A stretch of DNA of 26,288 nt from Actinomycetes bacterium. GTDB taxonomy: Bacteria; Actinomycetota; Actinomycetes; Mycobacteriales; Micromonosporaceae. This document shows positions 8,176 through 15,623 of this stretch, piece by piece; position 1 is the stretch's first letter, and every line of letters starts with the position of its first letter. Location: positions 1 to 26,288 of the forward strand of contig JAJYSW010000016.1 in the NCBI GenBank assembly GCA_021793335.1, given 5' to 3'. A program made the position numbers and the translations under genes. Under the pieces are notes generated by a model. That model searched no databases. It saw nothing but the letters and a program-made list of their open reading frames with translations, and was not told where the DNA came from.

Positions 8176-9018
8176 ATGACACCCACATTCGTCCTCGTTC
8201 ACGGGTCCAACGGCAACTCCTTCGCCTGGGCGCCACTGCAACGGGAGCTCGCGCTGCTGGGGCACCGCTCGCTCGCGGTGGACCTGCCGGGACACGGCTT
8301 CGCAGCGACCTTCCCAGCGGCCTACCAGGCGCCGCAGGACCCGACCGCGCTCGCAACCGTGCCGTCCGGCATGGTCGGCCGCACCCTGGCCGACAACGTC
8401 GAGCACGTGGCCGAGATCCTGCGGCGGGCCAAGGAACACGGGCCGGTGATCGTACTGGCGCACAGCCGCGGGGGCCTCACGCTCACCGCACTCGGCAACA
8501 CGTACCCCGACCTGATCGACCGTATGGTCTACATGTCGGCGTGGTGCTGCGTGGATCGCACGCCCGGGGAGTACACGGCGCTGCCCGAGTACGCCTCGAG
8601 CGCGCTCGGCGAGGCGGCGGGCGTGATCACGGCCGATCCGGCCGAGCTGGGCGCAATTCGCATGAACTGGCGCACCGCCGATCCGGCACTTCTCACAGCG
8701 GTGAAGAGGTCAATGCTGGAAGAGGGCACCGACGACGAGTTCCTGACGTTCCTATCCACACTCCAGCCCGACGAGGCGCTCGATACCGGTGGCCCGGAGC
8801 ACCGGGCACAGGCCGAGACGTGGGGCCGGATCCCGCGCTCCTACATCCGTCTCGTCAAGGACACCTCGATCCCCTTGGCATTGCAGGACCTGTTCATCGA
8901 GGAGGCCGACGCCCTCACCCCGGACAATCAGTTCGACGCCCACTCACTCGACGCCGCCCATGTGGAACCGCTGATCCGGCCCGAAAGGACGGCGGCGATC
9001 CTCGCGTCCCTGGCGTGA
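8176..9018 (+). CDS. Alpha/beta hydrolase
   Basis: Predicted cytosolic serine hydrolase or esterase. FVLVHGSNGNSFAW at residues 5-18 supplies the oxyanion region. The nucleophile elbow AHSRGG carries Ser97, and a C-terminal His262 in DAAHVEPL is the likely catalytic histidine. The 280-residue length and this motif set fit the AB_hydrolase_6 / salicylate-esterase-like group. Its ATG follows GAGGA in the 10-bp gap after the WYL regulator, so both are co-transcribed. It may act with the nearby epoxide hydrolase in breakdown of a xenobiotic or signal ester; that is inference. Confidence 0.88.
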   Translation: MTPTFVLVHGSNGNSFAWAPLQRELALLGHRSLAVDLPGHGFAATFPAAYQAPQDPTALATVPSGMVGRTLADNVEHVAEILRRAKEHGPVIVLAHSRGGLTLTALGNTYPDLIDRMVYMSAWCCVDRTPGEYTALPEYASSALGEAAGVITADPAELGAIRMNWRTADPALLTAVKRSMLEEGTDDEFLTFLSTLQPDEALDTGGPEHRAQAETWGRIPRSYIRLVKDTSIPLALQDLFIEEADALTPDNQFDAHSLDAAHVEPLIRPERTAAILASLA

Positions 9019-9071
9019 GCGGGACCGCGAGCCGGTCATCGCCCTGCCTCGCTGAGCTCGGCCCTGTCCGG
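9019..9071. other. Convergent spacer with small hairpin
   Basis: The 53 bp between the stop codons of the alpha/beta hydrolase and the LacI-family gene contain a 5-bp inverted repeat (GACCG 9023-9027, CGGTC 9033-9037, loop of 5). This is too short to call a terminator with confidence. Confidence 0.25.
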
Positions 9072-10121
9072 TCACGGGGTGCTCGGTCCCTCGGCGAGGG
9101 GATCGAGGACCTCCCAGCCGATCGGGTATACGGGCGTGTCGGCGCCGAGGGCGGCGCGGGCGCAGAGGCGCCCCTGTTCACGCAGGGGGTTGGTCACGGT
9201 GATGATCCCCGCGGAGAGGGCTTCGGGCGAGCCGTCCCAGCCGGTGATGACGGCGGTCCGGCCCAGGCCGTTCAGCGTGGTGCGCGCGCCGAGGGCGAGT
9301 TCGTCGCTCATCGTCAGCACCACCGGGGAGGCACCGGCGGGAATGTGTTCGAGAAGACCGAGCAGTGCGGTCTCCGCCTGGTCGCGCCGGTTGCGCTCGA
9401 CGACGGCGACGGGCGTTGCGCTCCAGTCGCGTCCTGCGGCGGTCACGGCTTGCGCATATCCGGTCAGACGCTGCCGGGTGACGGGGAATGCCACGCCGTC
9501 CGGCAGGGCGCCGCCATCGGTGAGGACCGGGTTCCTTTGCTTGTCGAGGGGGAAACTGATGACGACCGGGAAGTCCCCGTGGCTCAGCGCCGCCCGCACG
9601 ACGGCGTTCGCCGCGGCGTGATCGTCCTGCCCGATACGAGTGATTCCCGGCACCTCCGGCCCGCCCTGGATGCTCGCCGAGCGTCCGCTGCGGGCGACGG
9701 CGGTGAGCACGGGATCGTCGTCGGTGGTCGTCCACAGCACGTAGGCGTCCACCGCCGCCTCCAGGACGCGATCGGTGTCCGAGTCGGTGCCGTGCGTGGG
9801 AATCAGCATCATCCCCATCGCCTCCTCGACGCACACGTCGGCGATGCCGGCGAGGAACGCCGCGGCCCGCAGGTCGTCGAAGGCATAGGAGAGGTGCTCG
9901 CCGAACACGATGCCGAGCTGGCCGGTGCGACCTGAACGCAGGGCGCGGGCGGTGCCGTCGGGACGCTGGTAGCCCAGGCGCTCGGCGGCGGCCAGGACGC
10001 GAGACCTCGTCTCCGCCGCGACCCGCTCCGGCCGGTTGAAGGTGTAAGAGACGGTCATGACTCCGACTCCGGCTTCGGCTGCGACGTCTTTGACGGTTGG
10101 GCGCTTGCGCGGGGTTGACAT
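9072..10121 (-). CDS. LacI-family transcriptional regulator
   Basis: The N-terminal LacI HTH (TVKDVAAEAGVGVMTVSYTFNRPERV, about residues 9-34) is followed by the hinge helix region (TRSRVLAAAERLGY) and a periplasmic-binding-protein-like effector domain (LGIVFGEHLSYAF onward). The 349-residue length is typical. The ATG is preceded by AAGGTGGGG on its strand, a reasonable SD. It is divergent from an MFS transporter with only 31 bp between starts, and that spacer holds a perfect 18-bp palindrome. The protein most likely represses the transporter and itself, released by the transporter's substrate. The ligand is unknown. Confidence 0.93.
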   Translation of the reverse strand: MSTPRKRPTVKDVAAEAGVGVMTVSYTFNRPERVAAETRSRVLAAAERLGYQRPDGTARALRSGRTGQLGIVFGEHLSYAFDDLRAAAFLAGIADVCVEEAMGMMLIPTHGTDSDTDRVLEAAVDAYVLWTTTDDDPVLTAVARSGRSASIQGGPEVPGITRIGQDDHAAANAVVRAALSHGDFPVVISFPLDKQRNPVLTDGGALPDGVAFPVTRQRLTGYAQAVTAAGRDWSATPVAVVERNRRDQAETALLGLLEHIPAGASPVVLTMSDELALGARTTLNGLGRTAVITGWDGSPEALSAGIITVTNPLREQGRLCARAALGADTPVYPIGWEVLDPLAEGPSTP

Positions 10122-10143
10122 ACCCCCACCTTACATGTGTAAC
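10115..10143 (+). promoter_or_regulatory. Predicted sigma-70-type promoter of the MFS gene
   Basis: A consensus -35 TTGACA at 10115-10120 is followed, after exactly 17 bp, by TGTAAC at 10138-10143, matching four of six -10 consensus bases. The predicted start point is about 10150-10153, at the MFS ATG, so the mRNA would be leaderless. The -35 overlaps the divergent lacI start codon. Confidence 0.6.
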
Positions 10144-10152
10144 GTTACACAT
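10135..10152. promoter_or_regulatory. LacI-type operator, perfect 18-bp palindrome
   Basis: ATGTGTAACGTTACACAT is its own reverse complement and has the central CG typical of LacI/GalR-family operators. It covers the predicted -10 and transcription start of the MFS gene and abuts its ATG, so bound repressor would block that promoter directly. It also lies 14 bp upstream of the divergent lacI start. Confidence 0.8.
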
Positions 10153-11409
10153 ATGGTCCTCTCAACCGTTTCCACTGCCCCCCGAACGCGATCGCCTCGG
10201 ATCGCACTGGCCGCATACGCCGCATTCGGGGCGTTCGGCGTCTTCTGGGGTGCCTGGGGCGCGGCGCTGCCCGCGATCAGGACTCAAGCCGCCTTGAGCG
10301 AGACGCAACTGGGCACGGCGCTGCTGTTCGTGGGCGTCGGCGCACTGCCCGCGATGGCGGTCACCGGCAGATTGCTGGACCGCTTCGGACTACGGCCGAT
10401 CCCGATCCTGCTGATACTGCTCGGCGCCGCCGGGATCGCCGTCGGCTCCGGAGCCCGCGACGGCGTCTCCGTCACCGCGTGCATGCTGGCCGTCGGCGCC
10501 ACGTCCGGAGCCGCCGATGTCGCGATCAATACGCTCGCCGGGCACGCGGAGCACCACACCGGCCGACCGGTGCTCACGCGGGCCCACGGCACCTTCTCCC
10601 TGGCCGTGGTCGCCTCCAGCCTCGGTACCGGGCTCCTGCTCTCGCAGGCACTGACACCGCAGGCGGTCTTCGTCCTGGCAGCGCTTTCGGTCATCGCGCT
10701 CGCCGGAACCGCCGGAGTGCTCGCCGAGCCCGCGCGCCCAGAGTCCGGCACCGGCTCGACACTCGCCGACGAACACAGGAGGCCGCACGCCGTCGGGCTG
10801 TACGGCATGATTGCACTCATAGTGCTCGGCGCGGTGGGGGCCCTGGCCTATGCGACCGAGAACGCCCACCAGAGTTGGGGTGCCGTACTGCTCACGGACG
10901 CGTTCACGGCCCCGCCCGAAATCGCCGCTCTCGCGCCCGCGACGTTCGCCGCCACCGCGGCCGCGGCGCGATTCGCCTCGGCCCCGCTCTCACGAAGCCG
11001 CCCCGCCGCGCTCTTGCTCTTCAGCGGCGCGGGAGCCACCGGAGGCACCCTCCTCCTCGCCCTCGCCCCGAACGTCCCCCTCGCCCTGGCCGGGCTCGCC
11101 GTCGCCGCCGCCGGGACCGCGCCGCTGTTCCCGACCCTGCTCAGCCACAACCTGCGCGACATCGCGCCCAGTCTGCGGGCACGAGCCACCTCAACCGTGG
11201 CGACCACCGCTTATCTCGGATTCCTCTTGGGCCCGCCCTACGTGGGCCTCATCGCGGGGGCCCTGGATCTGCGCACCGCCTTCATCGGCGTCGCAGCGCT
11301 CGCGCTCGTCTTCACCACCGTGATCACCGTGACCGGCCGCTGGACACGCCGCGCGCTGGCACGGCCGACATGTTCGAAAGACCGGGTCGACGCCCACGCC
11401 CTCTCATGA
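10153..11409 (+). CDS. MFS transporter (YbjJ-like)
   Basis: A polytopic inner-membrane carrier of 418 residues with about 12 hydrophobic segments and a polar loop in the middle (about residues 190-225, PARPESGTGS...DEHRRPHAVG). The MFS loop 2-3 motif appears as GRLLDRFGLRP, and SGAADVAINT matches the YbjJ/FucP-like group. The ATG at 10153 is chosen because the predicted promoter puts transcription start there. An in-frame ATG at 10135 lies inside the palindrome, and neither has an SD. Transcription is probably controlled by the divergent LacI-family protein, so a sugar or nucleoside-like substrate is plausible but not shown. Confidence 0.88.
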   Translation: MVLSTVSTAPRTRSPRIALAAYAAFGAFGVFWGAWGAALPAIRTQAALSETQLGTALLFVGVGALPAMAVTGRLLDRFGLRPIPILLILLGAAGIAVGSGARDGVSVTACMLAVGATSGAADVAINTLAGHAEHHTGRPVLTRAHGTFSLAVVASSLGTGLLLSQALTPQAVFVLAALSVIALAGTAGVLAEPARPESGTGSTLADEHRRPHAVGLYGMIALIVLGAVGALAYATENAHQSWGAVLLTDAFTAPPEIAALAPATFAATAAAARFASAPLSRSRPAALLLFSGAGATGGTLLLALAPNVPLALAGLAVAAAGTAPLFPTLLSHNLRDIAPSLRARATSTVATTAYLGFLLGPPYVGLIAGALDLRTAFIGVAALALVFTTVITVTGRWTRRALARPTCSKDRVDAHALS

Positions 11410-11435
11410 CACGCCGGTCAGCGTCCCGGAGCGGG

Positions 11436-12383
11436 TCATTCGTTGGCGAGTTTCGCCAGTCGTTCGGGGGTGGGCCATTTGACGTTCGTGGCCCAGCCGG
11501 CCTTCTCGAAGAGGCGGATGCAGCGAGCCGAAGTGTCGATCTGGCCGCGTTTGACACCGTGGCGGGCGCAGGACGGATCGGCATGGTGGGAGTTGTGCCA
11601 GGACTCGCCGAAGGACAGCAGGGCCAGCGGCCAGAAGTTCGCGGCCTTGTCGCGGCTCTTGAACGGCCGCTCGCCGATCATGTGACAGATCGAGTTGGTC
11701 GACCACGTCGTGTGGTGCAGCGCCGAGATGCGGACCAGGCTCGCCCAGAAGAACGCGGTGAGCGCGCCCGCCCACGACATGGTGATCAGACCGCCGAGCG
11801 CGGCCGGCAGGAGGAAGGTCAGCAGCGTCCACAGCCAGAACAGCCGGTCGATCGCGACGATGTCCTTGTCCTTGAGCAGGTCCGGAGCGAAACGCTCCTG
11901 GTTGCTGGTGTTGTCGCGCTGGAACATCCAGCCCATGTGCGCGTGCCAGAAACCCTTGGTGAGCGCCCAGGGCGAGGTGCCGAACAGCCACGGCGAGTGC
12001 GGGTCGCCCTCCTTATCGGAGAACGCGTGGTGACGCCGGTGGTCGGCCACCCAGTTGATGACCGGTCCCTGTACCGACATGCTCCCCAGGATCGCGAGCG
12101 TGATCTTGAGCGGGCGGTTCGCCTTGAACGAGCCGTGCGTGAACAGCCGGTGGTATCCGATGGTGACGCCGTGTCCGGTCAGCTCGAAGAACACGATCGC
12201 GAGGATGACGTCGGTCCAACCGAGCAGGCCGGTCGTCCACGCGAACGGCACCGCCACGGCCAGAGCGGCCATCGGCACGAGCAAGAACAGATAGACCAGC
12301 GATTGGCGTCCGGCGTCGCGCGGTTCGCCTTTGACGGGTCTGGGTCCGGCCATCCTGATGCCGGTGTCGGTCAATGTCGCCAT
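11436..12383 (-). CDS. Membrane fatty acid (acyl-CoA/acyl-lipid) desaturase
   Basis: A di-iron membrane desaturase that introduces a double bond into acyl chains. All three histidine boxes are present: HRLFTH (H78, H83), HRRHH (H115, H118, H119) and HNSHH (H263, H266, H267). Hydrophobic segments lie near residues 28-50, 56-75, 95-112, 180-200 and 205-222. The 315-residue length fits the stearoyl-CoA 9-desaturase/DesA3-like family. The start at MATLTD is chosen over upstream codons because GAGAGGGAG lies about 8 nt before it. It is downstream of a histidine kinase and response regulator on the same strand, separated by a 264-bp spacer with GGGCCG repeats. Convergent with the MFS gene (26 bp between stops). 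Confidence 0.92.
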   Translation of the reverse strand: MATLTDTGIRMAGPRPVKGEPRDAGRQSLVYLFLLVPMAALAVAVPFAWTTGLLGWTDVILAIVFFELTGHGVTIGYHRLFTHGSFKANRPLKITLAILGSMSVQGPVINWVADHRRHHAFSDKEGDPHSPWLFGTSPWALTKGFWHAHMGWMFQRDNTSNQERFAPDLLKDKDIVAIDRLFWLWTLLTFLLPAALGGLITMSWAGALTAFFWASLVRISALHHTTWSTNSICHMIGERPFKSRDKAANFWPLALLSFGESWHNSHHADPSCARHGVKRGQIDTSARCIRLFEKAGWATNVKWPTPERLAKLANE

Positions 12384-12403
12384 GGCATGACTCCCTCTCG
12401 AAT

Positions 12404-12461
12404 GGGCCGCTCGCGAGCGGGCCGTTCTCAACGGGCCGTCCTCGCTGGGCCGTTCGGGCCG
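12404..12461. repeat. Five GGGCCG direct repeats upstream of the desaturase
   Basis: GGGCCG occurs at 12404, 12419, 12433, 12447 and 12456, giving spacings of 15, 14, 14 and 9 bp. The interval between the first two contains the palindrome GCTCGCGAGC (12409-12418). The array lies about 20-80 bp upstream of the desaturase ATG in what should be its leader or promoter. It could be a cooperative regulator site, a structured leader, or simple slippage in GC-rich DNA. Confidence 0.55.
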
Positions 12462-12624
12462 GCGCTGCTTGGCTCCGCGCCGATTGATCGGATCGACGCT
12501 TCAATTCTGGTCGCGGGAGTGGCAACGTGCAGTGGGCTGAGACACCGACTTTCGGACGGCTATGCCCACCGCCGAAGTGGGGGCTTTCACCTACCCAGGT
12601 CCTGCTCAAGGGTCCTGGACGGGC

Positions 12625-12646
12625 GCTGTCCGAGTCCTCGAACAGC
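12625..12646 (-). terminator. Hairpin just after the response regulator stop
   Basis: GCTGT (12625-12629) and CGAG (12631-12634) pair with CTCG (12637-12640) and ACAGC (12642-12646), leaving one C-A mismatch and a tight TC loop. It begins 1 nt after the response-regulator stop codon (12648-12650 on the minus strand). There is no T-tract, but the position suits termination of the kinase/regulator unit before the desaturase. Confidence 0.5.
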
Positions 12647-12647
12647 C

Positions 12648-13286
12648 CTAGTTCTCGAGGTAGGCGAGCACGGCCAGGACACGCCGGTTGTCGTCCTCCG
12701 ACTGGTTGAGCCCCAGTTTGCGGAAGACGTTGGCCGAGTGCTTGCCAACGGCCTTCTCGCTGATGAACAGTTGCGCGGCGATCGCGGCGTTGGTGCGGCC
12801 CTCGGCCATGAGCCCCAAGACCTCTTGCTCGCGGGCGGTGAGCGCGTCGAGCCGGTTCTGCTGCTTGCCGAGCAGGCTGGCGACCACCTCGGGGTCCATG
12901 GCGGTGCCGCCGGCGGCGACGCGCCGCAGCGCCTCGATGAACTCGCCGACGTTCGAGACGCGGTCTTTGAGCAGGTATCCGACACCGCCGCGGCGGTCGC
13001 CGAGGAGTTCACGCGCGTACAGCTGCTCGACGTACTGGGAGAGCACCAGGATCGGCAGGGCGGGAATGGTACGGCGGGCCTCGATTGCGGCGCGCAGGCC
13101 CTCGTCGGTGAAGGTCGGCGGCAGACGGATGTCGACGACGGCGACGTCGGGCCGGTGGTTCAGCAGCGCCGCGGTGAGCGCGGGGCCGTTGTCGACGGCT
13201 TCGACCACGGTGCAGTCGTGGGCTTCGAGCATCCGGGTGAGTCCGTCACGCAGGAGGGAGTGGTCTTCGGCGAGGACGACGTCCAT
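12648..13286 (-). CDS. NarL/LuxR-family response regulator
   Basis: Two-component output protein. The receiver domain is at residues 1-115, with acidic D8, phosphoacceptor D52 (VVDIRLPP), S83 and K107 (YLLKDR). The LuxR-type HTH is at about 147-195 (LTAREQEVLGLMAEGRTNAAIAAQLFISEKAVGKHSANVFRKLGL). The 212-residue length is typical. Start support is AAGGA 5 nt before the ATG, which overlaps the TAA stop of the histidine kinase only 8 bp upstream, so the two genes are translationally close and form a pair. The DNA target is unknown; the desaturase immediately downstream is the positional candidate. Confidence 0.94.
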   Translation of the reverse strand: MDVVLAEDHSLLRDGLTRMLEAHDCTVVEAVDNGPALTAALLNHRPDVAVVDIRLPPTFTDEGLRAAIEARRTIPALPILVLSQYVEQLYARELLGDRRGGVGYLLKDRVSNVGEFIEALRRVAAGGTAMDPEVVASLLGKQQNRLDALTAREQEVLGLMAEGRTNAAIAAQLFISEKAVGKHSANVFRKLGLNQSEDDNRRVLAVLAYLEN

Positions 13287-13294
13287 GGCGGTCC

Positions 13295-14608
13295 TTAATC
13301 AATGGTGCTGTCTTCGGCGGCGGTCCCGGCCACAGCGGGCAGCGGGCTCGGCTCGCAGGGGATCTTCAGCGTCACGACCGTGGGTCCGCCGACGGGGCTG
13401 ACCATCGCGAGCGTGCCGTCGAAGGCGGCGAGGCGTCGGCGCACGCCGTCGAGTCCGCTGCCGGGGGCGGCTTTGGCACCGCCCCGCCCGTCATCGTAGA
13501 TCTCGACGAGCAGCTCGCCGTCGACGTGCCCTACGAGGATGCGAACCTTGGTTGCCTCGGCGTGCTTGGTGATGTTGGTGAGGATCTCGCTGACGGCGAA
13601 GTAGGCGGCCGCCTCGACGGGAGCGGGAAGTTTGCCGCGGAGCCGGTCGACGACACTGACCGACAGCGGGTGGTCGAGGGACATAGCCTGGAGCGCGCCG
13701 GAGAAACCCCGATCGGCCAGGACCGGCGGGTGGATGCCGCGCGCGAGGCGGCGGACCTCGTTGAGCGCTTCGGAGCACGCCTGGCGGGCCTCCCCGACGA
13801 GATCGGCGGCTTCCTTGGGCCGGGCGTTGTGGAGCAGCTCCTCGGCCATGCCGAGGGTCAGACTGAGTGCGACGATGCGCGCCTGGGCCCCGTCGTGGAG
13901 GTCGCGCTCGATGCGGCGCAATTCGGCGGCGGCGTGGTCGATGGTCTGGTCGCGTGATTCGCGCAGTTCTGAGACACGGGCGGTGAGCAGCGCGTTCGCG
14001 GTGGGCCCGAGGAGTTTCGCGCCCAGTTGGCCGTACCAGCGCAGGAACAGCGGGCCCCAGCGCCACCAGGCCGCCCCGAAGCCGAGCGCGAGCGGCACGA
14101 GCATGAGTGCCTTGGCGGGGGTGCCGAAATCGTAGAAGCGCAGGTCGTTGACGGTCGACTGGGAGGGGTCGAGGACGGTCGCCAGCAGCAGCGGCTGCAC
14201 GAGGTAGTAGACGGCGAGGGCGAACACGCCGAGATAGACGAGATGGACGATGAGGCCGAGTGTGGCGTCGATGGCGAGCCAGGCGACGTCGCGCCAGGTG
14301 GCGGGCTCGCGGATGAGCGCGAGCGTCCGCTGGTCGAGCCTGGTCCCGGACAGCGGTTTGTAGGGGGCCGCGATGTCGACGCCGAGCTGCTCGCCGATGA
14401 TGGACCGCTGCAGGTTGGCCCAGACTCGGATGGCGAGGATGAGGGCGACGGTGATCGGTATGCCGATCCAGAAGACGACGAGCGCGCCGGTGAGGAACGC
14501 GAAGACGAGCAGGACGGCGGCGGCCAGCGTGAGGCTGAGCCGTCGCACGGACCAGCCCAGGAGGGCGATTCGTCGCGTTATCGGATTACTCGGCAGTGAC
14601 ATCATCAT
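13295..14608 (-). CDS. Membrane sensor histidine kinase (HisKA_3 type)
   Basis: Two-component sensor. The N-terminal membrane part has about four hydrophobic segments (residues about 25-45, 46-62, 110-142 and 165-182), resembling the actinobacterial putative-sensor domain. The dimerisation/phosphoacceptor helix carries H238 in RRIERDLHDGAQARI. The ATPase domain has an N-box (EILTNITKHAEATKV) and a G-box (DDGRGG, GSGLDGVRRRLAAFDG). The start is uncertain: three consecutive ATG codons occur at 14608-14600 without a good SD, and an in-frame GTG at 14668 would add 20 residues. The upstream GT9 gene on the same strand ends at 14679, so read-through from the glycan operon is possible. Confidence 0.88.
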   Translation of the reverse strand: MMMSLPSNPITRRIALLGWSVRRLSLTLAAAVLLVFAFLTGALVVFWIGIPITVALILAIRVWANLQRSIIGEQLGVDIAAPYKPLSGTRLDQRTLALIREPATWRDVAWLAIDATLGLIVHLVYLGVFALAVYYLVQPLLLATVLDPSQSTVNDLRFYDFGTPAKALMLVPLALGFGAAWWRWGPLFLRWYGQLGAKLLGPTANALLTARVSELRESRDQTIDHAAAELRRIERDLHDGAQARIVALSLTLGMAEELLHNARPKEAADLVGEARQACSEALNEVRRLARGIHPPVLADRGFSGALQAMSLDHPLSVSVVDRLRGKLPAPVEAAAYFAVSEILTNITKHAEATKVRILVGHVDGELLVEIYDDGRGGAKAAPGSGLDGVRRRLAAFDGTLAMVSPVGGPTVVTLKIPCEPSPLPAVAGTAAEDSTID

Positions 14609-14678
14609 CAGGGTACCCGTGGGTGTGGGGACGAGCGGTGCCGCGAGGGCGCGTCGTGGCCGCGTCACGTGGGCGCGC

Positions 14679-15623
14679 TCAGCGGGCGTGGCGGCCGATC
14701 AGCTCGCGGCACCGGTCGAGGACCGGGTCGGGTTCGAGTTCGAGCAGGCCGGGGTCGGGCCGGTCGCCGAGCGGGTCGCCGGTGCGTCCGGCCCACATCG
14801 CGACGTGGCGTCGCCGCCCCGGCGGTGGGCCCCACAGTGTCGGCGGGGTGGGGCCGAACAGCACCACCGAGGGAGTGCCGAACGCGGTGGCGAGGTGGGC
14901 CACGCCGGTGTCGCCGCTGAGGACCAGGCGTGCCGCGGCGACGACGGCGGCCAGCTCGTCGAGCCGGGTCCGGCCGGCCAGGACCCGGCGGGGCGCGAGG
15001 CCCGCGGCGGCGGCCACGGACCGCGCGAGGTCCGTTTCGGCGGGGCCGCCGGTGATGAGGACGCGGTGGCCGTCTTCGTGGAGGTTCCGGGCGACGTGGG
15101 CGAAGCGGTCGGCGGGCCAGCGCCGGGCGGCCGCGGCGGCCCCGGGGTGGACGACGACGGCGCCGCCGTGCGGTGTGGGTTTCGGCGGTGGCGCGAGGGC
15201 GAGGTCGGTCGGGTCGGCGGCGATGCCGTGTTCCTCCAGTAGGCGACACCAGCGGTCGACCTCGTGCAGTTCAGGTCGCCAGCGCGGGCCCGGGACGTTC
15301 GGCACGGCGGGGTTGCGGTGCGCTATGAGGGCCGAGGGGTCGGCGGCGAGCAGATCGCGCAGGCTCTCGGGGCCTCTGCCGTGCAGGTTGACGGCCACGG
15401 CGGGCGGCTCGTCGCGCCACTTCAGTTCGCCGAGCCCTCCCGTCGGGTGGAGGCGGTCGACCGCTTCGATCAGGTCGACGAGTTCGCGCAGCGGCTCGGG
15501 CGCGGCCAGGACGATCCGCTGTTCGTCGAACATCTCGCGCAGCGCCCGCAGGGCGGGGACGGCGGTGAGGAGATCGCCGACGCCCAGCGCCCGCAGGACC
15601 AGGACGGTCGCCCTCACGGCCAT
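14679..15623 (-). CDS. GT9 glycosyltransferase (ADP-heptose:acceptor heptosyltransferase-like), first of two
   Basis: A GT-B-fold enzyme of family GT9, which normally moves heptose from ADP-heptose to a glycan. Family marks are LRALGVGDLLTAVPALRALR (residues 10-29), VHPGA (158-162), LITGGPAETDLA (189-200) and SGDTGVAHLATAFGTP followed by VVLFGPTPP (236-261). At 314 residues it is slightly shorter than LPS heptosyltransferases (about 320-350). Its ATG lies 10 nt inside the end of the upstream SDR gene, so it is the last gene of the seven-gene heptose operon. With HldE and GmhA in the same operon, an ADP-heptose donor is likely; the acceptor is unknown. Confidence 0.88.
   Translation of the reverse strand: MAVRATVLVLRALGVGDLLTAVPALRALREMFDEQRIVLAAPEPLRELVDLIEAVDRLHPTGGLGELKWRDEPPAVAVNLHGRGPESLRDLLAADPSALIAHRNPAVPNVPGPRWRPELHEVDRWCRLLEEHGIAADPTDLALAPPPKPTPHGGAVVVHPGAAAAARRWPADRFAHVARNLHEDGHRVLITGGPAETDLARSVAAAAGLAPRRVLAGRTRLDELAAVVAAARLVLSGDTGVAHLATAFGTPSVVLFGPTPPTLWGPPPGRRRHVAMWAGRTGDPLGDRPDPGLLELEPDPVLDRCRELIGRHAR

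Larger units (their letters stand above)
12384..12647 (-). promoter_or_regulatory. Desaturase 5' region
   Basis: 264 bp lacking a supported gene. Besides the GGGCCG array it contains CCGAT-TG-ATCGG (12480-12491) and the response-regulator 3' hairpin (12625-12646). No clear -35/-10 pair was found on the minus strand. The length suggests the desaturase has its own promoter. Confidence 0.4.

Noticed and set aside
12384..12609. Possible small gene in the desaturase spacer
   Set aside because: The open frames there are short, lack an SD and any motif, and coincide with the GGGCCG repeats.
10479..13298. 939-codon plus-strand open frame
   Set aside because: It crosses the MFS gene out of frame, then the antisense of the desaturase and response regulator; the Arg-rich composition and lack of motifs mark it as a shadow.
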